NCBI GenBank assembly: GCA_000336895.1
Contig: AOLX01000005.1
Span: 124,001-188,000, forward strand
Direction of reading: 5' to 3'
Length of the DNA: 64,000 nucleotides
Source: Haloarcula argentinensis DSM 12282
GTDB taxonomy: Archaea > Halobacteriota > Halobacteria > Halobacteriales > Haloarculaceae
The notes under the pieces were generated by a model. That model had not been told where the DNA came from. It saw nothing but the letters and a program-made list of their open reading frames with translations, and made no database searches. The position numbers and the translations under genes are program-made. Shown one piece after another: positions 45,280 to 54,111 of the stretch (position 1 is the stretch's first letter; each line of letters begins with the position of its first letter).

Positions 45280-47685
45280 TTAGTCGTCAGAGACCGCCGG
45301 AGCGGTCGGGTCCGCGAGGTCGGTTTCGGACAACTCAGACACAGGCGACCACTCCAAGTCTTGCTCGTACTCGAAGGCGCTGTGGTCCTGCGTGGGGTCG
45401 ATGACTGTGAGAGAGAGCCAGTTGTTATCGAGTAGGTTCGCCAGCTCCGGATGATCGGCGAGAACGTCGGTGACGCGGTCGACCGGCGCGTGGATGACCG
45501 TCGAGAGGCGGAGCGGCTGGTGGTACGGATCGTCGTCGGCAGCCATGAGCGACTGTAGCGGGAGGCCGGTCATCAGATCTCCGCCGTTGCCCTGGTAAAC
45601 GCCCACGTTGCCGACGGGGTTGTGGGTCACCTTCGAGCCGCTGCCGTAGACAGCGTTGTCGACCATCGAGAAGTAGTACTGGGTGTTGATCCACTGCGTG
45701 ACGACCATCGGTCCGGTAAGTATTGCTTCCAGGGCCTCACCGTCGGGATCAGTCGACCAGTCGTACGAGTGGAGGAAGGCGCGACCGTCGAGGTCGACAC
45801 CGCTCGTCAGTTCGCGTGGGCCGATAACGAAGCCAGCGTTGCCAGCCAGGCCCCATTCGGGACGGGTCTCAGCCCAATCGGCGGCGCGGCGTTCCGTTTC
45901 GCTGACCCCAGACGACGCGTCGCCTCCCATCGATTCGGCACGCTCGGCGGCCGCGTTCTCGCGGGCGGTGGCGAGGTCAGCGCGCAACTGGTCGAGGTCG
46001 GCGGCGTGGCTCTCGGGCACGTCGCTGTCGTACAGTTCCACTTCGTCGGTCGTCGTGTTGTGTTCGCCGGCGAGGAAGACGGTGTCGTCGGGGATTTCGA
46101 AACCGCGGTCGCGGAGCGCGGCCCTGACCTCAGTGTCGTTGCAAATCGCCGCCAACACGCGGGCGTTCGGGCCGCCGGGGTTGCCGGCACAGGCACCACA
46201 GTCCAGACTCGAATCGTACGGGTTGTTTGTCGTCTCACTGGCGTGTCCGGTGAAAACGACGAGGCGACTGAATGTCTCCCAGCCCATCAGGTCGAAGGCC
46301 GTCGCGGCGTACTCGACCTTCTCGTCGGTCGTCAGCCCAACGGGCAAATCTCCGGTGTAGGTGTGCTGGTGGTGGACGAGCGGCTCACAGAACTCGTGTT
46401 CGTCGGGTGCTGAACTATCAGCCGCATTAAATAGATCACGCACGCGTCCGGGGACAAGTGTACGGGCCGCAAGCGCGAGGCCGTACCCGCTCCCGGCAGT
46501 CTCGACGAAGCCGTAGGCCGTGGCGGCGTTGGCCTCCAGCGTCTCGATAATTTCGTCGGCGGTCTCACGGATGCTCCATAAGCGGTCGTGGTTCTCGCGG
46601 GTGTCGTCATCGGTCGGAACGTCGGTGACGTGGTGTTGGGGGTCGAGAATTGGCGGGCAGGCGTCGACCGACACGTCGGCGTCGTAGCCCTGGTACTCCA
46701 TCGGAATCCCGAAGAAGCCAGCGTACCCGTGGGTCTCGTAGTCGCCTGCAGCTTCGATGTGACGGCGGATGATCTCCGATCGGGTGTCGATACAGAAGAC
46801 CAGCTGGGCGTCCGGACGGCCCGGGCTGTCGCCGGCGGTGTGTGACTGACTCTCCGAAGCGATAGTCTCGACGAGGTCATCGCGGTAGCTCGCCTCCCAG
46901 GCGCGCAGGAACGCCCCAGCGAGTTCGGCGGTCGGATCCGGATCGATGCTGCCGTTCGAGGGAGCGATATCAGCACCGACAGCATCTAGCAGGGCCAGAC
47001 GGGCCGCGAGGTAGCCGTCCAGCGAAATCGGGTATGCCGACTGCCACGCGCTCTCGTCGTCGGCACGCTGTTTGATGAGTCCAGTCCAGCCCGGGAGGGC
47101 GGCCAGTTGCTCCTCGAAGATCGGTACCCACTGGCTCTCTGGGTACGACGCAAGCACTGTTTCGATGGCCTCGGTCGGCGTCTCCGGTAGATCGGTGATG
47201 AGCCCGTCATCGGGAATATCGCCGTCGTGTGCAGCCACGCCGCGGAAGGCGGTGTAGAACCCCGCTTCGCGGTTCGGCATCGACCAGTGAGCGCTCCCTT
47301 CGTCAAGGAACGCCGACAGCCACTTCGTCAGTACCTGGTCGACGCGGTCCGTGGCGGTGTCGGGATCGCTGTCCGGGGCATCGGTCACTTCGCCCATCCG
47401 GTCAAGCAGCGTCTCGGGATCGTTCTCGTAACCGGCCTCGGAGAGTTCCGCGTCGAGAATCTCTGGGTTTATCTGGCCGCGCTCCAGCGCTGCACGGAAC
47501 GTCTCTGCGCTGGGGTAGCCACGGCCGCCCAGCAGGTCGGCCGCCTGTGTGACCGCCTCACTGAACGGCTGGTCCTCGAACCCCGCGAGGGGGTTAGCCG
47601 TCACGAACGAGTGGATGGGCCAAATGGAACCGACAGTGGTGGCTGCGGTGTCGATACTGTCGTGGATAGTGGATTCAGTACTCAT
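45280..47685 (-). CDS. dabA: inorganic carbon transporter subunit DabA
   Basis: 801-residue DUF2309 protein, the DabA subunit of the DAB system that hydrates CO2 to bicarbonate vectorially. Zinc-site residues known in bacterial DabA are present: Cys298 and Asp300 in LVFCIDTRSE, His481 in FTGHASETTNN and Cys496 in DCGACAGN, with the same 15-residue spacing between His and Cys. The C-terminal region has the beta-carbonic-anhydrase-like MGNVGVYQGNGGDLMTGLP segment. Overlaps dabB by 11 nt, so the two are translationally coupled. Function is inferred from bacterial homologues; haloarchaeal DAB has not been tested in this locus. Confidence 0.9.
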   Translation of the reverse strand: MSTESTIHDSIDTAATTVGSIWPIHSFVTANPLAGFEDQPFSEAVTQAADLLGGRGYPSAETFRAALERGQINPEILDAELSEAGYENDPETLLDRMGEVTDAPDSDPDTATDRVDQVLTKWLSAFLDEGSAHWSMPNREAGFYTAFRGVAAHDGDIPDDGLITDLPETPTEAIETVLASYPESQWVPIFEEQLAALPGWTGLIKQRADDESAWQSAYPISLDGYLAARLALLDAVGADIAPSNGSIDPDPTAELAGAFLRAWEASYRDDLVETIASESQSHTAGDSPGRPDAQLVFCIDTRSEIIRRHIEAAGDYETHGYAGFFGIPMEYQGYDADVSVDACPPILDPQHHVTDVPTDDDTRENHDRLWSIRETADEIIETLEANAATAYGFVETAGSGYGLALAARTLVPGRVRDLFNAADSSAPDEHEFCEPLVHHQHTYTGDLPVGLTTDEKVEYAATAFDLMGWETFSRLVVFTGHASETTNNPYDSSLDCGACAGNPGGPNARVLAAICNDTEVRAALRDRGFEIPDDTVFLAGEHNTTTDEVELYDSDVPESHAADLDQLRADLATARENAAAERAESMGGDASSGVSETERRAADWAETRPEWGLAGNAGFVIGPRELTSGVDLDGRAFLHSYDWSTDPDGEALEAILTGPMVVTQWINTQYYFSMVDNAVYGSGSKVTHNPVGNVGVYQGNGGDLMTGLPLQSLMAADDDPYHQPLRLSTVIHAPVDRVTDVLADHPELANLLDNNWLSLTVIDPTQDHSAFEYEQDLEWSPVSELSETDLADPTAPAVSDD

Positions 47686-49162
47686 TGTAGTCCTCCGTCG
47701 TGGTCAGCACAGTGTCGGCTGCCGGCTGGCCGGCGTTCAGCAACGCCACGTAGAGACGCTGGCTACGCTCGTGGATTCCGGTCTCGATGCCGATGTAGAT
47801 GCCGACGAAGAAGACGGCGATGATGCCATGGAGCAGCGTCAGTTCGGTCGTTGCGGGGCTGACCGGCATGAGACCCGAGACGCCGGAATAGACAACAGCA
47901 TAGATGACGATGGCCGGGAAGAAGACTACCGGGACGGCCCCGTAGCGGGCCACCGTCGGAAGCGAAGTGTGCTGGACGGCGTTGCGGGCCGCGTGGAGCG
48001 TCGTGAATACCACGAAGAAGGTCAACAGGAGCCCGCTGTCGATATGTGTTCCCTTCCCTGTCAGCACTGTAAACACCGCGCCGCCTGCGAGCGCGGTCAG
48101 CAGTGTGACGACGACGCCAACGATGCTCGCCGTCGTTCCGATCGTGTGCGGCGTTCCCTCACTCGGGCTGGTATGTTCGACCTGTCCGCCGGCACTGAGG
48201 AACTGGTAGGCCTTGTAGAAGCCGTGCAGGATGAGGTGGGTAATAGCAGCCCCGAAGAAGCCGAGACCGGCCTGCATGATCATGAATCCCATCTGGCCGA
48301 CCGTCGAACAGCCGAGTTTGCCCTTGATGTCCGTCTGAACCGATTTCAGGAGTTTCCCGCCGATGGCGCTGGCACCGCCGACGCCGACGATTGCGAGCAT
48401 GAGAGCGGGGTCGACGGTGATGACTGGCGCGAAACGAGTCAGCAGAATGCCGCCAGCGTTGACGAACCCGGCGTGCATCAGGGCTGAGGCAGGCGTCGGG
48501 GCAGTCATCGAGGAGAGGAGCCAGCCGTGGAACGGGACCAGAGCGGACTGAATCATCGCCGCGAGCACGAGTGCGCCTGCGGCGACCAGCCACACCGGGC
48601 CACCGAGTGAGTCGGCGGCCGCCGTAATTCCGGAAACCGTTGTCGCACCGGTCGCCCACCACAGTGCCGTCAGCGCGACACCGAGAAGCGTGCTACTGGC
48701 GATGAAGTACTTGCGAGCGACCGTCGCAGCCGCCTGTGCCTGGTCCCAGCCGCGGACGATACCGATGAGTTTCGCCATCAGTAGCCCCATCGCAAGCCAC
48801 AGCGCCCCGAACAGGGCGAGGTGGTCAGCCGCGACCAGCCCCATCACGACCACGGTGAAGCCGAACACGGTGGACAAAAAGGGCGTTTTGAGGCGACTGC
48901 CCGCCAGATAGCGGCGCGAATAGCTGTGAACGATACCGCTGAAGAAGGTAACGACCACCCACATCAGGACGGTCAGCCCATCAACGGCAACCGCGCCGGG
49001 TATCTCCCAGACGAACCCGGTTCGGACCCGGACAGCAAGCACAGCAATGCTCGCGGCAAACATCGACCACACGAGCCATGTGAGTGCGACGGGCACGAGC
49101 GGCGAGTCGGCCGTCGTGTCCGGGAGTGATCCAACCGTCTTTGCTGAGTTGTGTCCTGACAT
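47675..49162 (-). CDS. dabB: DabB, proton-conducting membrane subunit
   Basis: 495-residue NuoL/MrpA-type membrane protein with about 14 helices. Motif SALVPFHGWLLSSMTAPTPAS (the shared antiporter His/Glu loop) and the Lys-containing KLLKSVQTDIKGKL helix lie at the proton path. In DAB, DabB couples the cation gradient to CO2 hydration by DabA. Gene order dabB-dabA with overlap supports a complex. The predicted transcript leader is about 50 nt from a TTAAAT element near 49234-49245. Confidence 0.88.
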   Translation of the reverse strand: MSGHNSAKTVGSLPDTTADSPLVPVALTWLVWSMFAASIAVLAVRVRTGFVWEIPGAVAVDGLTVLMWVVVTFFSGIVHSYSRRYLAGSRLKTPFLSTVFGFTVVVMGLVAADHLALFGALWLAMGLLMAKLIGIVRGWDQAQAAATVARKYFIASSTLLGVALTALWWATGATTVSGITAAADSLGGPVWLVAAGALVLAAMIQSALVPFHGWLLSSMTAPTPASALMHAGFVNAGGILLTRFAPVITVDPALMLAIVGVGGASAIGGKLLKSVQTDIKGKLGCSTVGQMGFMIMQAGLGFFGAAITHLILHGFYKAYQFLSAGGQVEHTSPSEGTPHTIGTTASIVGVVVTLLTALAGGAVFTVLTGKGTHIDSGLLLTFFVVFTTLHAARNAVQHTSLPTVARYGAVPVVFFPAIVIYAVVYSGVSGLMPVSPATTELTLLHGIIAVFFVGIYIGIETGIHERSQRLYVALLNAGQPAADTVLTTTEDYNEY

Positions 49163-49590
49163 CGTTGTTCGTGACCAATCACGGAATGTGATTGACCGGT
49201 TCTGGTTGTCTTCACCTCTAGTGCGAACGGACTGGTTATTAAATCCTTCTATACTACCAATTTGTTCCCGAAATAGTAGATTATAGAACGTTATGTTTCT
49301 TCGCTGTCGCTCCGTGGGAACTTACTTTCAGAGTGATTCGCGGGGGCTTCGTGGCCTCTATCGGCAAAATCCATCGACAGCGGGTCCTTGATCACACGCA
49401 CACACAGTGGGATATCAGAGAGTCGTCGCGTGTTGAGCGGGGGCGATATTACCAGCCCGTTCGATGAAGTCGCTCGAAAATCAGATCGGTATGGAAACCG
49501 AGGCAGTCACTTCGACGACTTGGCCGGCCGTGTCGTCCCTGGGAACGCAGGTGTCCGGGACACGATCCTGCGACAGCAGCCCGTCCTCAG
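49163..49590. other. spacer upstream of dabB, promoter region
   Basis: 428 bp between the Lrp-type gene and dabB, both on the minus strand. Minus-strand TTAAAT element at 49234-49245 is the likely dabB TATA. The remaining sequence has weak plus-strand frames of low credibility. Confidence 0.4.
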
Positions 49591-50064
49591 CTAACTCTCG
49601 TTCCCGGAATCGAACTTACCGAAAGGCGTCGTCTCGTGGCTCCGGACGAGTACTTCGTCGGCCACCGTCAAGCCCATATCGAGAAGTGCCTGCGCGACGG
49701 GGGTGATATCGCTATCCGATTCACCGACAGCCGTCACGAGGAGGTTTTCCTCGCCGGTGACCAGTTCCTGAACCGATACCACACCGTCGATATCGAGGAT
49801 TTCGGGGATCAAATCGCCTCGCTCGGGGATCGATGCAGTGCAGTAGAGCAACATTCGGAGCGGGTAGCCCGCCTGCTGATAGTCGACATCAGCACTGTAG
49901 CCTTTGATGACCTCGCTAGACTCGAGATGATTGATGCGCTTGCGGACGGTACTGTCGGACGTATCGGTTCGCTCTGCAATGTCCCCGGACGACATGTTTC
50001 GAGCATCCTCCTGTAATGCGTACAGAATTGCCCTGTCCACGTCGTCGATTTCCTCGTCAGCCAT
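49591..50064 (-). CDS. Lrp/AsnC family transcriptional regulator
   Basis: 157 residues: N-terminal winged helix (DDVDRAILYALQEDARNMSS, SDSTVRKRINHLE) and C-terminal RAM/ACT-like ligand domain (VSVQELVTGEENLLVTAVG). Typical Lrp length. It is located upstream of dabB in the same direction, so it may regulate the DAB genes. A GTGTCC-7-GGACAC repeat (50071-50089) immediately upstream lies between its TATA region and start, suggesting autorepression, common for Lrp proteins. Confidence 0.9.
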   Translation of the reverse strand: MADEEIDDVDRAILYALQEDARNMSSGDIAERTDTSDSTVRKRINHLESSEVIKGYSADVDYQQAGYPLRMLLYCTASIPERGDLIPEILDIDGVVSVQELVTGEENLLVTAVGESDSDITPVAQALLDMGLTVADEVLVRSHETTPFGKFDSGNES

Positions 50065-50070
50065 ACTAGT

Positions 50071-50089
50071 GTGTCCACAGCAAGGACAC
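50071..50089. promoter_or_regulatory. inverted repeat, candidate Lrp operator
   Basis: GTGTCC-ACAGCAA-GGACAC, perfect 6-bp arms, 7-25 nt before the Lrp start codon. Position overlapping the transcription start fits an autoregulatory operator. Confidence 0.45.
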
Positions 50090-50317
50090 TTTACTGTTGT
50101 ACGTTCCCCCGATACCCCTATTGTGGCTGTTCCAACGGCGAGAATGGGGCGGTCGCTCTTGACACGGCTATCAATCGATGGCTCAGAACTGATGGCTCAG
50201 AACCGATTCGAGAGGACGGCACAGGGGTCGTTTTGTCTATGAGCAGGTCTGCAATGAAAGCCGAGCAAGCGACCAGCAATTGAGATATCCGGCCGAAATC
50301 TGTACAAGGGTTGGTTT

Positions 50318-50331
50318 TCAGGCGCGCCTAA
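50318..50331 (+). promoter_or_regulatory. DtxR/Idr-like operator, upstream copy
   Basis: TCAGGCGCGCCTAA, a 6-2-6 palindrome with one mismatch to the downstream copy, centred 36 bp from it. Lies just upstream of the TATA box at 50344-50350. Iron-dependent DtxR-family regulators bind TTAGG-type palindromes of this kind. Confidence 0.55.
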
Positions 50332-50343
50332 ATTCCGAAGCAG

Positions 50344-50350
50344 TTATATA
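50344..50350 (+). promoter_or_regulatory. TATA box of siderophore-binding operon
   Basis: TTATATA, centred 26 nt before the ATG at 50373: leaderless promoter sandwiched between two operator-like palindromes. Confidence 0.65.
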
Positions 50351-50353
50351 TTT

Positions 50354-50367
50354 TTAGGCTGGCCTAA
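50354..50367 (+). promoter_or_regulatory. DtxR/Idr-like operator, downstream copy
   Basis: TTAGGCTGGCCTAA, perfect palindrome outside the two central bases, between the TATA box and the start codon. A bound repressor here would block transcription start. The match to the DtxR family consensus is good; regulation by iron is inferred from that and from the genes behind it. Confidence 0.65.
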
Positions 50368-50372
50368 CATTT

Positions 50373-51623
50373 ATGTCGAGAGATGACACGAGCCACGAGG
50401 CCCCGACAAGACGTGACTACGTGAAGTATAGCGGCGTGGTGGTGGGTGGCGGCTTACTAGCGGGCTGTGGAGACCAGTCCGGTTCAGAATCAGTTCCGAC
50501 CCAGACGGGCACAGGAGGGCGATCAGCCTCAAAGGCTGAACCGACGGCTGCTGGCGACGGATACGCGGTTACAATGTCGCCCATGGGAACTGTCGAGTTC
50601 GAAGCGGTTCCCCAGGATGTATTCACGATACTGGGTCACCACGTGGACATGCTGGTCGCACTCGGTCGAGGCGACGCGATCAACGCGATGCACGCGCCCG
50701 AATACCACCAATCGCTGTATCGGAAGTTCTTCCACCGACTTGAGGGAGTCTCGATCGACTGGGAGGGGCTGTACTCTTCGTGGCCACCGTCAAAGGAGAA
50801 ACTGTACGAACTCGATAGCGATATCCATATAGCGGACCCAGCGAAGGTTGCCACAGCCGAGGGATGGGACGACAGTAGCCTCCAGGAGATACGCTCGAAC
50901 ATTGGCCCGTGGTTCGGGAACACGCTCAGCGGCACTCACCAGAAACCGCCAGCAGGCTGGGCCGATGCGTACGAATACCAGACGCTCTGGGAAATCTTCG
51001 GAAAGATCGCGCAGGTGTTTCGCGAGTGCGACCGATACGAGACACTCACATCAATTCGCGAATCGATGATGCAGACTATCAGGGCGGGCCTTCCGTCGGA
51101 ACGTGAGCGGCCGAGCGCGGCCTTGGTCCTGTTCTCCACATCCGACGAGAGAATCTGGGGGTATAAAATGAACCACCCGGGATACTACGCTGCCCACACT
51201 CGCCCGCTGGGTGCTACCGATGCACTAGCTGATGCTGTCGGTGACGGGTATGGTGACGACGGACGGAACATCACGCTCGACACCGAACTGCTTCTCGAAG
51301 CCGATCCGGACGTGCTGCTCGTTCTCGGGCCGATGGCGGGGTCGCACAATCTCGCCGAGATACGGTCGCAATTGGAAAACGACGAGGTGACGAGAGAGAT
51401 CACCGCTGTGCAAGAGGGACGGATATATGCACAAGGTGCCCGTCGGCAGGGTCCAATCCTGAACCTGTTCCAGACGGAGATGACCGCGAAACAACTGTAC
51501 CCCGACCAGTTCGGCGAGTGGCCGGGGTATGTCGACGGGGATCCGTACCCCGAAATCCCCGTCGAGGAACAGCTGTTCGATCGCCGGCGGGTCGCTGACA
51601 TAATCACAGGTGAGGAACAGTGA
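50373..51623 (+). CDS. ABC transporter substrate-binding lipoprotein (iron-siderophore type), copy 1
   Basis: 416 residues with Tat signal (RRDYVKYSGVVVGG) and lipobox LLAGC. The mature protein is a Peripla_BP_2-type two-lobed binder: AVTMSPMGTVEFEAVPQDVF opens lobe one, and DPDVLLVLGPMAG with RIYAQGARRQGPILNLFQTEMTAK closes lobe two. Homologues bind ferric siderophores or haem and feed a FecCD-type permease. First of three tandem paralogues, each joined by a 4-nt GTGA overlap. Neither permease nor ATPase genes follow. Confidence 0.88.
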   Translation: MSRDDTSHEAPTRRDYVKYSGVVVGGGLLAGCGDQSGSESVPTQTGTGGRSASKAEPTAAGDGYAVTMSPMGTVEFEAVPQDVFTILGHHVDMLVALGRGDAINAMHAPEYHQSLYRKFFHRLEGVSIDWEGLYSSWPPSKEKLYELDSDIHIADPAKVATAEGWDDSSLQEIRSNIGPWFGNTLSGTHQKPPAGWADAYEYQTLWEIFGKIAQVFRECDRYETLTSIRESMMQTIRAGLPSERERPSAALVLFSTSDERIWGYKMNHPGYYAAHTRPLGATDALADAVGDGYGDDGRNITLDTELLLEADPDVLLVLGPMAGSHNLAEIRSQLENDEVTREITAVQEGRIYAQGARRQGPILNLFQTEMTAKQLYPDQFGEWPGYVDGDPYPEIPVEEQLFDRRRVADIITGEEQ

Positions 51624-52801
51624 CTGACGCCGATAGATCAACGCTTGAACGGCCGACACGCAGAGATTATATCAAGGGTGGCGGGCTGATTGTGGGCGGC
51701 AGTTTGCTCGCCGGGTGTTCGAGCAATTCCGCCACGGACTCTACCGCGACTGAGTCAACAGAGACCACAACGCCGACTGAGATTAACTCATACACCGTCA
51801 CCATGGAGCCGGTGGGCGACGTTACGTTCCAGACGGTTCCCGAGCGATGGCTTCCCTACGGTGGTGCCTACGCTGATATGGGCGTGGCCCTCGGGCAGGC
51901 CGATGGCCTCACAGGTATCGGCGGAGCGGACCGCTACTACACGTACGTCTACGATGAGCTTCCCGGTGTTTCCGTCGACCAAGAGACGATTGACGCGAAC
52001 CCGGAGGTCCGGACGAAAGAGGAGTTTTACGAACTCGACAGCGACGTGCACCTCTACGACCCACAGATGCTCGTCAACTGGTTCGACTGGTCACAGTCGG
52101 ACGTCGACGAGATCGCCGAGAACGTCGCTCCGCTCGTCGGGAATCTGATCTTCCGGCGCTCCGATGAATGGCACGACTACCGGTATTACACGCTGTATCA
52201 AGCCTTCGAGAAGGTCGCGGAGGTCTTCCAAGAACAGGCCCGGTACGAGGCGTTCAAACAGTTACACGACGAATACATCGCGGACCTGCAGAGTCAGCTC
52301 CCGCCAACTGAGGAGCGTCCGAACGTCCTTCTTACGTTCGAGGGCACCGACGAACCGGAGTCGTTCTCGCCCTATCGCCTGAACGACAAGGGTACGAGCA
52401 AGAAACAGTGGCGTGACCTCGGCGTTACTGATGCGCTTGCCGGCACCGACATTGAGAACCTCAGTACGACCAACCGGGGCGAGTACGACTATGAAACCCT
52501 TCTAGCGGTCGATCCAGACGTTATCCTCGTCCGCGGCCACGAGCGAAAATCTGCGACCGAGTTCCGGGAGACCGTCCTGCAGTTCATGCAGGACCACACC
52601 GTCGGCAGTCAACTGACCGCGGTACAGAACGGACGCGTGTATCGCGGTGGCTACCTCCGCCAGGGTCCGATTCACAATTTCTTTTTGACCGAACGGGCGG
52701 CTCAGCAGCTGTATCCCGATATCTTCGGCGACGTGACCTCCGACACCGAACTCTTCGACCGACAGCAAATTGCCAATATCGTCACGGGTGATTTCGAGTG
52801 A
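51620..52801 (+). CDS. ABC transporter substrate-binding lipoprotein, copy 2
   Basis: 393 residues, paralogue of copies 1 and 3. Tat/lipobox start (RRDYIKGGGLIVGGSLLAGC), then SYTVTMEPVGDVTFQTVPER and DPDVILVRGHERKS, ending RIVYRGGYLRQGPIHNFF-type strand (VYRGGYLRQGPIHNFFLTE). Starts with GTG at 51620, overlapping the previous stop. Closer to copy 3 than to copy 1 (shared DEWHDYRYYTLYQAFEKVAE versus DEWHDYQYYSLYEAFEKVAE). Iron-siderophore uptake is inferred. Confidence 0.87.
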   Translation: MTDADRSTLERPTRRDYIKGGGLIVGGSLLAGCSSNSATDSTATESTETTTPTEINSYTVTMEPVGDVTFQTVPERWLPYGGAYADMGVALGQADGLTGIGGADRYYTYVYDELPGVSVDQETIDANPEVRTKEEFYELDSDVHLYDPQMLVNWFDWSQSDVDEIAENVAPLVGNLIFRRSDEWHDYRYYTLYQAFEKVAEVFQEQARYEAFKQLHDEYIADLQSQLPPTEERPNVLLTFEGTDEPESFSPYRLNDKGTSKKQWRDLGVTDALAGTDIENLSTTNRGEYDYETLLAVDPDVILVRGHERKSATEFRETVLQFMQDHTVGSQLTAVQNGRVYRGGYLRQGPIHNFFLTERAAQQLYPDIFGDVTSDTELFDRQQIANIVTGDFE

Positions 52802-54003
52802 CTGATCGAGACGGAGCGTCGTTCGAACGACCGACGCGGAGAGAAATTGTCAAAGGGAGCGGGGCACTCGCTCTCGGTGGATTACTCGCCGGATGTTCGG
52901 GCGACAGCAATCAGGGATCTTCGGAGATTGGGACCGGCGACAGTACCACAGATACCGGAGCGGGCCGTACTGAGACCGGTCCAGCGACTTCCGACGGGTC
53001 GTATTCAGTGACGATGGAGCCAGTCGGCACCGTCGAATTCGAAACGGTACCCGAGACGATTGCCCCGTTTACCGCGGACTACATCGATATGCTGGTCGCG
53101 CTCGGTCACGGCGACGCAGTACAGTCGATTTGGTACCGTGGACGGTACAAAACGCTGCACTACGCGGAACTTGATGGGGTATCCATCGATCTTGACGGGC
53201 TCACACAGCTCTGGAACGACGGCGTCTCGAAAGAACCGTTCTACGAGATGGACGCGGACCTGCACCTCATCGATCCCAACGCGCTTATCGACTGGCTTGG
53301 GGCGTGGAATCAGTCGGACCTCACAGAGATTCGGGAGAACGTCGCACCGTTTCTCGGGAACCTCATCTTCCGACAGACTGACGAATGGCACGACTACCAG
53401 TACTACAGTCTTTACGAGGCCTTCGAGAAGGTGGCTGAAATGGTTCAGGAACGGGCGCGCTTCGAGGCGATCCGCTCGATACATGACGAGCTAGTCGAAA
53501 CGGTGCAGACTCGGCTCCCAGCACCGGAGCAGCGACCGAACGCCGCGCTCATGTTCGCCGGCGAGGAACCGGAAGCGTTCACGCCGTATCGGATCAGCGG
53601 GAATGGAGCCAACAAGGAGCACTTCCAAACGCTCGGAATTTCCGACACGTTCTCGGACACCGGAATCGAGGGGTACTCCGGCTCTGAATCACTCGATTAC
53701 GAGACGTTGCTGGAGATAGATCCGGACTCACTCCTTCTGCGATACCATCGCGAAGGGAAGACCCGTGAGGAGTTCGAGAACTCAGTACTCGCCTATATGA
53801 AAGACCACGAAGTGGGCAGTCGGTTGCGGGCCGTCCAGAATGACAGGGTGTTTCGCGGCGGCCCGATCTACACCGGCCCGCTGCATAACCTATTCATGAT
53901 CGAACGGTACGCGAAGCGGTACTTCCCCGAGGAGTTCACAGAGGCGCACCTGTTCGACCGGGAGCACCTCGCGACAATTATCAACGACGGTAGAGACGAA
54001 TAG
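52798..54003 (+). CDS. ABC transporter substrate-binding lipoprotein, copy 3
   Basis: 401 residues, paralogue of the previous two. Signal with RREIVKGSGALALGGLLAGC, then YSVTMEPVGTVEFETVPETI and a C-terminal lobe ending FRGGPIYTGPLHNLFMIERYAK. GTG start at 52798 overlaps the previous stop by 4 nt. Conserved lobe residues are retained in all three copies, so all are probably functional; divergence in the ligand loops suggests different siderophores. Confidence 0.87.
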   Translation: MTDRDGASFERPTRREIVKGSGALALGGLLAGCSGDSNQGSSEIGTGDSTTDTGAGRTETGPATSDGSYSVTMEPVGTVEFETVPETIAPFTADYIDMLVALGHGDAVQSIWYRGRYKTLHYAELDGVSIDLDGLTQLWNDGVSKEPFYEMDADLHLIDPNALIDWLGAWNQSDLTEIRENVAPFLGNLIFRQTDEWHDYQYYSLYEAFEKVAEMVQERARFEAIRSIHDELVETVQTRLPAPEQRPNAALMFAGEEPEAFTPYRISGNGANKEHFQTLGISDTFSDTGIEGYSGSESLDYETLLEIDPDSLLLRYHREGKTREEFENSVLAYMKDHEVGSRLRAVQNDRVFRGGPIYTGPLHNLFMIERYAKRYFPEEFTEAHLFDREHLATIINDGRDE

Positions 54004-54111
54004 CGGCACCGTTTTCTGGCACAACCTGCCACAGGTATCTCTCAGTGACTCCGCTGTCGTGCGAAAAGACTTGGAAAGACTTTTACACAGATTCGAGTCA
54101 ATTTTACATAG

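Noticed and set aside
49388..49594. 68-codon plus-strand frame upstream of dabB
   Set aside because: No TATA in position, no similarity and overlaps the end of the Lrp gene on the other strand.
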